Below are positions 1 to 8,558 of a DNA stretch of 24,537 bases, piece by piece. A program made the position numbers and the translations under genes. How positions within the stretch are numbered: the first letter of the stretch is position 1; every line of letters begins with the position of its first letter. Source of the stretch: an uncultured Desulfobulbaceae bacterium (GTDB lineage: Bacteria; Desulfobacterota; Desulfobulbia; Desulfobulbales; Desulfobulbaceae); the NCBI GenBank assembly GCA_945787305.1, contig CALZIH010000009.1:1-24537 (forward strand), written 5' to 3'. The notes beneath the pieces were generated by a model. That model did no database searches and had not been told where the DNA came from. It saw only the letters and a list, made by a program, of their open reading frames with translations.

Positions 1-836
1 AATCGTTCCCGAGCCCGATCAGCCATAATCCTATTGGCACGCACCACAATCACGGAAAGAACGGAAAAAAGTACCCCCATAATCGTCAGCGACAGCAGGA
101 TTATCCTTCCCTGCAAACGAATAATTGCCCGCAGGTCGCCGGAAAGGTCCTGAACGACTTCGATGACTCCCATAATTTCGCCCGATCGCTCACCAAGACG
201 ATCTTCCTGGCGAAAGGGGACATAGGATTTTAACGTACAGTACACAGGAGCGGTTCCCGGAAGCAGGCTCAGCAGCGAACCGCCTGAAACTAAAACAGAA
301 TTATCCTCACCGATCCTCGCTTTCTCGTATTCCATCCCCCCCATATCCTTTCGCCCCACCATTTCCGTAAGCGTCGAATAGGATATAATATTCTCCCGGG
401 AATCAAAAATCGTGACCGAATCGATACGCATCCCACGGGTGATATTGCGAACAATGCCATCCAATTTTTCAAACTGACGGCTGTCGGAAAGCGCAATACG
501 ACCGTATCGAACCACGGTTGGTAAAACGAATTGCAAAAACACCTGCCGATTCAGGTTCTCGGCAAAGAGCTGGGAATAGGCTTCACTGCGCTGAAGAAGT
601 ACGCCCTTGGCATTATTGGCTATGACCCAGGAGAGGAGGAGTGATGCAAAAAAAATCAATGCCAGGCTGGTGACGGCAAAATATTTTACCAGTTCATACG
701 GGAGGAGACCGTCACTTTCAGCGCGGGTAAATAGCCGCCGCTTCAACAAAGAACCATCGAAAACCCTTTGTTTCAGTCCTGAGCAATCAGGAAGGCGTTG
801 TTTCAATGCCGTCAGATCAGGAAACCGACGAATCAT
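1..836 (-). CDS. Membrane sensor-kinase-like protein, N-terminal part (3' end outside window)
   Basis: An open frame of 278 codons runs from ATG at 836 off the left edge without a stop. The start has a GGAG Shine-Dalgarno six bases upstream and overlaps the end of the radical SAM gene by 20 bases in another frame, so the two are probably co-translated. The protein has a basic N-terminus, a membrane segment at about residues 53-73, an extracytoplasmic region of about 170 residues, and a second membrane segment at about 244-265. The last visible residues (RANRIMADRARER) look like the start of a cytoplasmic linker. This topology is typical of sensor histidine kinases and related receptors, but the output domain is not in view. 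Kinase identity is therefore an inference, and another membrane-bound signalling protein is possible. Confidence 0.7.
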   Translation of the reverse strand, partial: MIRRFPDLTALKQRLPDCSGLKQRVFDGSLLKRRLFTRAESDGLLPYELVKYFAVTSLALIFFASLLLSWVIANNAKGVLLQRSEAYSQLFAENLNRQVFLQFVLPTVVRYGRIALSDSRQFEKLDGIVRNITRGMRIDSVTIFDSRENIISYSTLTEMVGRKDMGGMEYEKARIGEDNSVLVSGGSLLSLLPGTAPVYCTLKSYVPFRQEDRLGERSGEIMGVIEVVQDLSGDLRAIIRLQGRIILLSLTIMGVLFSVLSVIVVRANRIMADRARER

Positions 837-2511
837 TACAGGCTCCACATTTTTTACAGCGACTGGTGTCGCAGGGTGTGGTCGCCTTTTCTTTCAAGGC
901 ACGTTTCAATTCAGCATGGAGGTATCCATCAATAATGCCATGGTCAAGAACCTCCCAACAGAATCGTTCTTCAGGCATCCGAGGACGAACAGCATATTCC
1001 CAGGCTCTGAGGCCATGGGCTTTCATCGCCTGTTTAAAGGAATATTTCCCAATGCCGATATCGAGGAGTACGGGGGCAAGCCTGCGGTCACCGCGGGAAA
1101 AAACCGCCTGCTCCAGTACCTTATCGGGCCTGTCGACCTTGAGCCGTATATTGGGCAGTGTTTGCAACATTTGACGAAGATACTTGATTTTCTTCTTTAA
1201 TGCCAGTACAGCCAGAGTGGCCTCCATATCCTGTCCGGCCTGATCGGCAGATAGCCCACCAAAGGAAAGATATTGAAACGGTGTCCAGGGCTTGGGTACA
1301 AAGCTGTTGACCGATAGTGTGACTTCCGGCATTTGCCCCTGTTTTCGTGCAAGTGGAAGAACCTTCTTGCGCAGGCGGCTCAGCATTGCAATCAGCTCAT
1401 CCAGATCCTCCTCCGTCTCCGTGGGCAGACCGATCATCACATATAACTTCAAGTGGGTGATACCGGCGCCAACAAGCTTCACGGCTGCATTCAGCAAATC
1501 CTGCTCGGACAAACCTTTATTAATGATCCGTCGCAACCTCTCCGATGCACCGTCCGGGGCAATGGCAACCGACTTTAACCCTGAAGCGGCCAGCAGCTCG
1601 ATCAACCGTGTGGAAATCCGGTCCGCCCTGAGCGAAGAAAAGGACAAAGCGCACTGCTCGCTGGCAAGTTTCCCGGCAATCTGATCAAGGGTGGCCCCAT
1701 CAGCCATTTCCATACCGAGCAGACCGACCCGCTGTTGACCCTCAGGCCGCTTATCAATGGCTGCAAGAATAGCCTCAGCCTCCCACAGCCTGGGAGGACG
1801 ATAGATAAAACCGGCGGCACAGAAACGGCAGCCACGACTGCAGCCACGTCCCAGCTCGGTCATGTACATGCCAAGTTCGGCCTGGGGAGAAAGTTGCATG
1901 GAATGAGCTGCACAACTGACATCATCCTGCACCACCTTGCGCACTCTTTTCGGTGCGCCGGGAGCGGCAACGATACTCTCCATCCGGCCATCCTTTCCGT
2001 AAGATACCGTATACAGGCTCGGCACATAACACCCCGCAACCGTAGCAGCAAGTTGCAAAAGCAGCTGGTTCCGTTCCAGATGAGATGCAAGGGCGTCTGA
2101 TAGCTGCGAGAACAGTCCGGGCAAAACCGGTTCCGCTTCGCCGATGATCATGCAATCGGCAAAAGGGGCCACAGGTTCCGGATTCATAAACACAGCAACC
2201 CCGCCGAAAAGAACCAATGGGCTGCCGGGCCCGACAATGGAGGCACGTTGTGCCGCGATGGGCTCTATGCCACCGGCGGCAAGCATGCCTGCCAGTCGGG
2301 GAAAGTCATGCTCAAAACTGACCGATACACAGACGATGGAGAAATCCGTCAGAGGACGATTGGATTCCAGAGAACGCAAAGGTTGCCCGTTCTCCGGATA
2401 TACAAAACGTTCACAGACAATGCCCTCCTGATCGTTGAGGAGACTGTATACCAGCTGGAAGCCAAGATTGGAAATGGCCAGAGGATAGGTGTTGGGATAG
2501 AGAAGGGCCAC
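817..2511 (-). CDS. B12-binding-type radical SAM protein
   Basis: The predicted 564-residue protein has a cobalamin-binding-like N-terminal half and a radical SAM core. The [4Fe-4S] motif CSRGCRFC gives Cys224, Cys228 and Cys231. Four more cysteines at the C-terminus (547, 552, 555, 558, in CDTSRCKKCGAC) may bind a second cluster or metal. It resembles the uncharacterised radical SAM group related to TIGR03960; no substrate is known to me. The gene follows ftsZ and overlaps the sensor gene downstream. The start is uncertain. The listed start is a GTG, but the same frame stays open upstream to a stop at 2602-2604 and encodes ASETGTVRKKWKGRLS. That resembles the conserved N-terminus of relatives, yet the stretch has no ATG, GTG or TTG. 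Confidence 0.9.
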   Translation of the reverse strand: MALLYPNTYPLAISNLGFQLVYSLLNDQEGIVCERFVYPENGQPLRSLESNRPLTDFSIVCVSVSFEHDFPRLAGMLAAGGIEPIAAQRASIVGPGSPLVLFGGVAVFMNPEPVAPFADCMIIGEAEPVLPGLFSQLSDALASHLERNQLLLQLAATVAGCYVPSLYTVSYGKDGRMESIVAAPGAPKRVRKVVQDDVSCAAHSMQLSPQAELGMYMTELGRGCSRGCRFCAAGFIYRPPRLWEAEAILAAIDKRPEGQQRVGLLGMEMADGATLDQIAGKLASEQCALSFSSLRADRISTRLIELLAASGLKSVAIAPDGASERLRRIINKGLSEQDLLNAAVKLVGAGITHLKLYVMIGLPTETEEDLDELIAMLSRLRKKVLPLARKQGQMPEVTLSVNSFVPKPWTPFQYLSFGGLSADQAGQDMEATLAVLALKKKIKYLRQMLQTLPNIRLKVDRPDKVLEQAVFSRGDRRLAPVLLDIGIGKYSFKQAMKAHGLRAWEYAVRPRMPEERFCWEVLDHGIIDGYLHAELKRALKEKATTPCDTSRCKKCGACNDSSVS

Positions 2512-2626
2512 AGACAGGCGGCCCTTCCATTTCTTTCGAACTGTGCCTGTTTCAGAGGCAAGAATGTCGGCAGAGAATACTTGGATTGTGTTTATGCTTG
2601 GTTAATGAAGAGTACCAACGGCTAAC

Positions 2627-3832
2627 TCAATTTGCTTTTTTACGCAAATACGCCGGTTCGTCGTAATCTCCGAGATCATGATCATCAAAAACCGGAGATG
2701 GCAGCTTGGACAGCCCAGACGGCGTCTTATTTGGCTTAGCAATTCGGGCAGGCTTCCCTTCCTTCCTGGAATCCTCACCAGCCAAGCGGGAACCACCGAG
2801 CGCATGACCACGAGGTTCACTGCTGGCCTGAGTTCTGACAACTTCTATCTTGGAAATAGTCTCGGTCTCATCTATGGATTCAATACCGGTTGCAATTACC
2901 GTCACCCGCAACTCCTCACCGCATTCTTCGTCAAATAGCGCACCGATAATAACGTTGGCGTCCTCGTGGGCTTTTTCCTGGATTAGCGCTGAAGCTTCCA
3001 TGAATTCGGCCAGGGTAAGAGTATTCTGCGTGGCTGAAATATTGACCAGGACTCCACGGGCGCCATCAATGCCGACATCTTCAAGCAGCTGGTTATCGAT
3101 GGCACGCTTGGCTGCCTCACTGGCCCGATTTTCACCGACAGCGGCACCGGCCCCCATAATCGCCGGGCCGACCTCTTTCATGACCGTTCGCAGATCGGCA
3201 AAATCCACATTGATATGGCCGGGAAGATTAATCAGGTCGGTAATGCCTTTGACGGCCTGAAGAAGAACATGATCCACCATCTGCATCATATCGACCAGGG
3301 TGGAGCTTTTTTGCATCAGTGAAAGGAGACGGTCGTTGGGTACGGTTATAATGGTATCGGCATATTCCTTAAGTTTTTCCCAGCCCGCCTCGGCATTGCG
3401 CATCCGTTTTTTGGCCTCGAAATAAAACGGTTTGGTCACAACAGCCACGGTCAGCGCTCCGGACTCTTTACTCAGTTTTGCAATCACCGGCGCAGCGCCG
3501 GTCCCGGTTCCACCGCCGAGTCCGGCCGTGACAAAAACCATATCCGCGCCCTTGAGAACGTTCTTCAACTCATCATAACTTTCCTGAGCTGACTCCCGGC
3601 CGACTTCCGGATCGGCGCCGGCCCCCATTCCCTTGGCGACCCCGGGCCCTAACTGAACCCGGACATCAGCCCGTGATTTTTCCAGGGCCTGCATATCGGT
3701 ATTCGCCACTATGAATTCAACCCCGGATAGCCTGTTCAAGACCATTGAGTTAATGGCATTACCGCCACCACCACCGACACCGATGACCTTAATGGTTGCT
3801 ACAGATTCTTCTTCCGCGACTCTAAACGACAT
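2627..3832 (-). CDS. ftsZ: Cell division GTPase FtsZ
   Basis: FtsZ is the tubulin-like GTPase that polymerises into the cytoplasmic Z ring. The 401-residue protein has the glycine-rich N-terminal nucleotide loop (GVGGGGGNA, about 18-26), the tubulin signature GGGTGTGAAP (106-115), and the T7 loop NVDFADL (208-214) carrying the catalytic aspartates. A variable linker of about 60 residues follows the GTPase and ends in the conserved C-terminal peptide DYDEPAYLR, which binds FtsA and other anchors. ATG at 3832 is preceded by GGGGA at good spacing. It lies 198 bp downstream of ftsA, the longest gap in the cluster, which leaves room for its own promoter. Confidence 0.98.
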   Translation of the reverse strand: MSFRVAEEESVATIKVIGVGGGGGNAINSMVLNRLSGVEFIVANTDMQALEKSRADVRVQLGPGVAKGMGAGADPEVGRESAQESYDELKNVLKGADMVFVTAGLGGGTGTGAAPVIAKLSKESGALTVAVVTKPFYFEAKKRMRNAEAGWEKLKEYADTIITVPNDRLLSLMQKSSTLVDMMQMVDHVLLQAVKGITDLINLPGHINVDFADLRTVMKEVGPAIMGAGAAVGENRASEAAKRAIDNQLLEDVGIDGARGVLVNISATQNTLTLAEFMEASALIQEKAHEDANVIIGALFDEECGEELRVTVIATGIESIDETETISKIEVVRTQASSEPRGHALGGSRLAGEDSRKEGKPARIAKPNKTPSGLSKLPSPVFDDHDLGDYDEPAYLRKKAN

Positions 3833-3987
3833 GTTATTTCCCCAATGAAAATAGTGAGCGACTCACCTACACCCTAACCCGCACAACATCCACTACCCAG
3901 TAATAAAATCAACTGCCTGAACCGTTAACGGAAATGCGGATTACAGATGGTTTATATCAATGCATGCTCTCTTTATATCAGACATAG

Positions 3988-4016
3988 ACTATACCATTTA
4001 CCCGCTGAGGACTAAA
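3988..4016 (-). promoter_or_regulatory. Possible extended -10 promoter for ftsZ
   Basis: In the gap between ftsA and ftsZ the minus strand reads TGGTATAGT, an extended -10 (TGn plus TATAGT at 3988-3993, 5 of 6 matches). Seventeen bases upstream is TTTAGT (4011-4016), a weak -35. Transcription would start near 3981, giving a leader of about 150 bases before the ftsZ ATG at 3832. A dedicated ftsZ promoter is common in dcw clusters. This call rests only on sequence match. Confidence 0.4.
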
Positions 4017-4030
4017 GTCTTTTCCCTTTT

Positions 4031-5263
4031 TCAGACAATATTTTTCATCCAGTTTTTTAGCCGATTGACTACTCCGCCATTCTCCCGATGACCGCTGCGG
4101 GAAGCCTGACTTCCATAGAGAACCAACCCTACGGCAGTGGTACAACGCGGTGAGCAGACATCCTCTACCCGACCGCTTATTCCATGTGGATAGGCCATAC
4201 GAACCGGCATATCAAATATTTGTTCCGCCATTTCGACTATATTTGCCAACAGGGATGTTCCCCCTGTCAGAATCATGCCGGAGTTAATTCGGTTTCGATA
4301 CCCGGAGGTACAGATATTCTTATTCACCATCTGCAAAATTTCTTCCATCCGGGCTTCGAGAATCTCCACCATAACGCGTTGGGAAACCTTTCGTGGCTTT
4401 CGATCGCCGACCGTAGGAACTTCGATGATCAGGTTTTCCTTAATCATTGATGAAAGGGCACCGCCGTAGAGATATTTCAGCTCTTCCGCTTCAATCAGTG
4501 GCGTTCGCAGGCCAACGGAAAGATCATTGGTCAGGTTATTGCCACCCAGGGCCAATTCCCAGGTATGTTTTATACTGCCATTGGAAAATACCGCCAGATC
4601 GGTGGTTCCGCCGCCGATATCAAGAAGCGCCACTCCCAGCTCCATTTCATCCTTACCGAGAACCGTATAGGAGGAAGCCACCGACTCAAGGACAATTTCC
4701 GATACACCTAATCCGGCACGGTTACAGCTTGTCACAAGGTTATGGAGTGCGGTATTATCGGCGGTGACGATGTGGACATTGGTTACCAGCCGTACCCCAG
4801 TCATCCCCAAAGGGTTCTGAATACCAGTATGATCATCCACCATATACTCCTGGGGCAGGACATGGATAATCTGCTGATTGTCGGAAATTTTTACTGTCTG
4901 GGCGGCATGAATAACTTCTTCAATATGCTTTTCCCGAATCTCCTGGTTATTGATAGCAAGGATGCCTGGAGAATTAAAGCCTTTGATATGGTTCCCGGCA
5001 ATACCGACGTAGACGGTCTCAATATCACAACCGGCCATTTCCGAAGCCGCTTCCACCGCCTCACGAATTGCCTTGACAGTAGCTTCGATATTGACGACCA
5101 CCCCTTTTTTCATTCCTGAAGAGGCTGCCGTGCCTACTCCAATGATGTCCACCCGGTCATCAAAAACCTCGCCGATCACGGCACAGATCTTGGTGGTTCC
5201 GATATCAAGACCGGCAACCAGTTCGCCGGAGGCCTGTAGTTCCTTCTCTTCCATCCTTATCAC
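4031..5263 (-). CDS. ftsA: Cell division protein FtsA
   Basis: FtsA is an actin-like ATPase that tethers FtsZ to the inner membrane and recruits later division proteins. The 410-residue protein shows the actin-fold phosphate motifs GLDIGTTK (about 18-25) and LLDIGGGTTDLAVF, plus the adenosine motif LTGGTSLL. The C-terminal end, VVNRLKNWMKNIV, is the expected amphipathic membrane-targeting helix. The start is GTG at 5263, overlapping the ftsQ stop by four bases (GTGA); an in-frame ATG at 5254 is the alternative. It lies between ftsQ and ftsZ as in most bacteria. Confidence 0.97.
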   Translation of the reverse strand: MIRMEEKELQASGELVAGLDIGTTKICAVIGEVFDDRVDIIGVGTAASSGMKKGVVVNIEATVKAIREAVEAASEMAGCDIETVYVGIAGNHIKGFNSPGILAINNQEIREKHIEEVIHAAQTVKISDNQQIIHVLPQEYMVDDHTGIQNPLGMTGVRLVTNVHIVTADNTALHNLVTSCNRAGLGVSEIVLESVASSYTVLGKDEMELGVALLDIGGGTTDLAVFSNGSIKHTWELALGGNNLTNDLSVGLRTPLIEAEELKYLYGGALSSMIKENLIIEVPTVGDRKPRKVSQRVMVEILEARMEEILQMVNKNICTSGYRNRINSGMILTGGTSLLANIVEMAEQIFDMPVRMAYPHGISGRVEDVCSPRCTTAVGLVLYGSQASRSGHRENGGVVNRLKNWMKNIV

Positions 5264-6189
5264 CCACCGGGGCAGTTTGTTGCCACCAGCACTTTATTTT
5301 CCGTATAGTCCATTCGAATTTCTTTTATGCCTTCTATCTGTCTCTTTCGGTACAGTCTTTCCAGAATCTTGACCAACCGATAGTATTTTGTCCGTATCCG
5401 TTCCGTTCCCATGTAAATGGGAAAGGGTTGGTCGACAAGATAGACAACCAAGCCTAGAGCGGGATCAACATGCACCTCAGAAACTGCCTGAACGGGAAGA
5501 ATGGCATTGCCCCTGGCAGCAAGGCGAAGAAAATTAAGAGCTTGCGATGACAGCGTCCCGTCAGCAATGCGACCATCCTCAAGGCCTTCCTGCGTCAAGA
5601 CCCCTGTAATAACAGGAAAATCAATGTCCTGTCCGGGCCGAACCCGGGTAAACACCTCACCAGCACCATCGATATAGCAAAGATGGCTTCCCTCATCCCC
5701 AGCCAGGTTGACGAGTGCCAGTGGTTGATGTTCCCACACCCTGACCATTACTCTGGTCGGCCAGGCCACCTTGATATCAACCCTGTCAACCCAGGCCAAC
5801 TCCTTTGCCCGTAATTCAGCCGCTTGGGTATCGAAACGGAGCAGATTCACCCCTTGCCGCAAACCGGTTATTTCTACAATCTTCCGCTCTCGAGTCATTC
5901 GATTTCCGCTCACTGCAACTTCGGTGAGTCGAAAAATATCGGTAGTGACAAGTAAACGATAGATCCCCCAACCACTGGAGGCAGCAAAAAGACAGACCAA
6001 CAAAAACAGCAGGAACACGCGTGATACGTTACGCATCTGCTGTTCATTTCGAGCTGTAGAGCTTACCTTAGACTTGCCGACGCCATTAGATTTCTTTTTT
6101 ACAGGGCGGAGAAACTTATCGCGTATCGATCGCCATACACCCTGCTTACGGGATGGTTTCAACGAATGTTTAGGCTTGTATGCCGCCAT
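5260..6189 (-). CDS. ftsQ: Cell division protein FtsQ (POTRA domain)
   Basis: FtsQ is a bitopic inner-membrane divisome protein that scaffolds FtsL/FtsB and later components. The 309-residue protein has a basic cytoplasmic tail, one membrane segment at about 57-80, then a POTRA domain at about 84-152 (IFRLTEVAVSGNRMTRERK to WPTRVMVRVWEHQPLA), followed by the FtsQ-type beta domain. ATG at 6189 has an AGGGGATC Shine-Dalgarno. It lies 32 bp after murB. No ddl gene lies between them, unlike in E. coli. Confidence 0.95.
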   Translation of the reverse strand: MAAYKPKHSLKPSRKQGVWRSIRDKFLRPVKKKSNGVGKSKVSSTARNEQQMRNVSRVFLLFLLVCLFAASSGWGIYRLLVTTDIFRLTEVAVSGNRMTRERKIVEITGLRQGVNLLRFDTQAAELRAKELAWVDRVDIKVAWPTRVMVRVWEHQPLALVNLAGDEGSHLCYIDGAGEVFTRVRPGQDIDFPVITGVLTQEGLEDGRIADGTLSSQALNFLRLAARGNAILPVQAVSEVHVDPALGLVVYLVDQPFPIYMGTERIRTKYYRLVKILERLYRKRQIEGIKEIRMDYTENKVLVATNCPGG

Positions 6190-6221
6190 GGATCCCCTAT
6201 AAAAATTGCAATCCTGTTATC

Positions 6222-7166
6222 TTAAAAGATATGCACTTCCGGCTCAAGGAAAATGCCCGTCTCTGTCACCACTTTTTCTTGAATCCTCTGCATCAGATGT
6301 ATAATATCCGAAGCCGTTGCCGTTCCATCTGCATTGACAATAAAATTCGCATGCACCGGTGACACCATGGCTCCACCGATTCGTCTCCCCTTTAACCCTG
6401 CGGCTTCAATCAAGCGCCCTGCATAATGTCCTTCAGGATTCTTGAAAAAAGAACCTGCTGAAGGAGCCGGTAATGGTTGGTTTTTTTTTCGTCGCGACAG
6501 ATAGTCATGCATCTTCTCTTTCATCTTTTCGCTGTCTGCTTCCTGCAACTGAAAGCCGGCGGAGAGGATCATGAGCCGTTCCATATCATAGCCGTTTATG
6601 CCGCAGTTGCGATACCTGAGGGTAAGGCTTTCGACGTTTTTATCCGCCAGTGAACCATCAGGGTCGGCGATTGAAACCGATTGGAGCGACTCACCGATGC
6701 AGCCGCTAAAGGCCCCGGCATTCATCCGGACGGCACCGCCGACACTGCCCGGAATTCCGGCCAGAAACTCCAAGCCGCCAAGCCCATGCTTCATACACCA
6801 GCCCAGCAGTTCGGTCAGAGAACAGCCACCACCGGCGATGATTGCTGTCGGACCAATTTCGGGAGCACGACGGATCGTTGCGAATTCCCCTGCCAACCGG
6901 CAGAGTACTCCGTCAAAGCCATTGTCAACCACCAGGATATTTGATCCGCGACCAATAACACGCCAGGCAATCCCCTCGGCATGGCAATATTGCAAGAGGC
7001 TGACCAGCTGCGCCCGGTCCTGTAAATCGACCAGAACTTCGGCTTTTCCACCGGCCCTGAGCGATGAATAGCCAGCCATGGGGGCGTCAAAACAGACATT
7101 GGAGCCACACAGAGCCTGCAACGCCTCTCTTTGTGTAGATGTCACCATGTTGCCATCCTTTGTCAT
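6222..7166 (-). CDS. murB: UDP-N-acetylenolpyruvoylglucosamine reductase MurB
   Basis: MurB is an FAD enzyme that reduces enolpyruvyl-UDP-GlcNAc with NADPH to UDP-MurNAc in the cytoplasm. The 314-residue sequence contains YSSLRAGG (33-40), the FAD-binding IGRGSNILV (71-79) and GIPGSVGGAVRMNAGAF (137-153). It also has the proton-donor serine in PSAGSFFKNP (Ser239) and the C-terminal catalytic Glu in LEPEVHIF (Glu310). The longest form starts with ATG at 7166, overlapping the murC stop (ATGA). An in-frame ATG at 7148 has a much better Shine-Dalgarno (AAAGGA, seven bases upstream) and may be the true start, removing six residues. Confidence 0.96.
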   Translation of the reverse strand: MTKDGNMVTSTQREALQALCGSNVCFDAPMAGYSSLRAGGKAEVLVDLQDRAQLVSLLQYCHAEGIAWRVIGRGSNILVVDNGFDGVLCRLAGEFATIRRAPEIGPTAIIAGGGCSLTELLGWCMKHGLGGLEFLAGIPGSVGGAVRMNAGAFSGCIGESLQSVSIADPDGSLADKNVESLTLRYRNCGINGYDMERLMILSAGFQLQEADSEKMKEKMHDYLSRRKKNQPLPAPSAGSFFKNPEGHYAGRLIEAAGLKGRRIGGAMVSPVHANFIVNADGTATASDIIHLMQRIQEKVVTETGIFLEPEVHIF

Positions 7167-8533
7167 AGAAGTTCCAGTACCCGCTCTCCGGCCCGAACAA
7201 TATTGCCGGCACCAAGGGTCAACAAAAGGTCTCCTTCCTGAAGAAGAGTTTGCAACTCCCGCGGCAAATCCTCGACTGTAGGGATATAGTGTCCGTTCCG
7301 CTGGCCATGACTTTTGACCGCTTCTAGCAGATGTTCACTGGAAATCCCTTCCAGGGGCTGTTCACTGGCCGCATAGATATCGGTTAAAATCAAGACATCC
7401 GCCCGATGGAAGGCGGTCTGAAATTCATCAAAAAGTGCCTTGGTCCTTGTATAGCGATGCGGCTGAAAGGCGACGACCAGTCGTCTGTCCGGCCACCCGT
7501 CCCGGACCGCATCAAGGGTTGCTCTGATTTCCGTTGGATGGTGGCCATAATCATCGACCACCAAAATACCGTTTTTCTCCCCCTTGATCTGCAGACGCCG
7601 CTGCACGCCGTCGAATTGTGCCAGCGCCCTGGCAATGACCAGAAAATCGATATCCAATTCCAATGCCACGGCAATGGCTGCCAGGGTGTTATACACCGTA
7701 TGTTTACCGGGACGATTAACCAGAATCTCTCCCAGCTCCTGTCCTCGAAAACGGACCATAAACCGGGTCTCCAGGCCATTGCTTTTAATCCGGGTTGCAT
7801 ACAGATCCGCTTGTTCGGTCAAGCCATAGGTTATTATCCTCCGCTGGATCTTAGGAAGCAAACGGGCGATATTTTCATCATCGAAACAGAGAATAGCCAC
7901 CCCGTAAAACGGTAGAATATCAATAAACTGAAGGAAAACTTCCTTGATATGCTCAAGGTCACGATAATAATCCAGGTGCTCAAGGTCTATATTGGTCACC
8001 ACCTCAATAACCGGAGAGAGCTTGAGAAAAGAGCCATCACTTTCATCGGCTTCGGCGACCAGAAATTCGCCACATCCAAGTTTTGCATTACCGCCCAGAC
8101 TATCGACCTTGCCACCGACCACCACGGTCGGGTCCAGTTGCGCCTCGGCAAGAATGGATGAAACCAGGGATGTGGTTGAGGTCTTGCCATGGCTGCCGGC
8201 AATGGCAATCCCATACTTTGCCAGACGCATGAGTTCAGCCAACATCTCCGCCCGCTGGATTACCGGGATATGCGCTTCTTTGGCAGCAATCACCTCAGGA
8301 TTATCCCGGCTGATAGCTGAAGAGGTTACAATAACATCAGCCCCTTCTATCCACTGGGCTGCATGGTCGGTATGTATCGTCCCACCAAGTGCGGTAAGTT
8401 TTCTGGTAATCTCTGACTCCTGCAGATCGGAACCACTGACCTGGTAACCAAGATTGAGCAGCAATTCGGCTATTCCCGACATGCCGATTCCACCTATCCC
8501 AACAAAGTGTATCCTTTTTGTTTTGTTATACAT
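7163..8533 (-). CDS. murC: UDP-N-acetylmuramate--L-alanine ligase MurC
   Basis: MurC adds L-alanine to UDP-MurNAc using ATP, the first step of stem peptide assembly. The 456-residue protein has the N-terminal Rossmann motif HFVGIGGIGMSGIAELL (9-25), the Mur ligase P-loop GSHGKTSTT (113-121), the Mg-binding AEADESDGSF and the NIDLEHLDYY motif. Its length is normal for MurC. It follows murG after 25 bp, and its stop overlaps the murB start. Confidence 0.97.
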   Translation of the reverse strand: MYNKTKRIHFVGIGGIGMSGIAELLLNLGYQVSGSDLQESEITRKLTALGGTIHTDHAAQWIEGADVIVTSSAISRDNPEVIAAKEAHIPVIQRAEMLAELMRLAKYGIAIAGSHGKTSTTSLVSSILAEAQLDPTVVVGGKVDSLGGNAKLGCGEFLVAEADESDGSFLKLSPVIEVVTNIDLEHLDYYRDLEHIKEVFLQFIDILPFYGVAILCFDDENIARLLPKIQRRIITYGLTEQADLYATRIKSNGLETRFMVRFRGQELGEILVNRPGKHTVYNTLAAIAVALELDIDFLVIARALAQFDGVQRRLQIKGEKNGILVVDDYGHHPTEIRATLDAVRDGWPDRRLVVAFQPHRYTRTKALFDEFQTAFHRADVLILTDIYAASEQPLEGISSEHLLEAVKSHGQRNGHYIPTVEDLPRELQTLLQEGDLLLTLGAGNIVRAGERVLELL

Positions 8534-8558
8534 TCTTTATTCTATACCATTGCCTGTT

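Noticed and set aside
607..1200. 197-codon plus-strand frame opposite the radical SAM and sensor genes
   Set aside because: It crosses two supported minus-strand genes and shows no domain or ribosome binding site.
3854..3866. Perfect GTGAG-CGA-CTCAC inverted repeat in the ftsZ leader
   Set aside because: The stem is five base pairs, too short to call a regulator site or terminator, and there is no T run.
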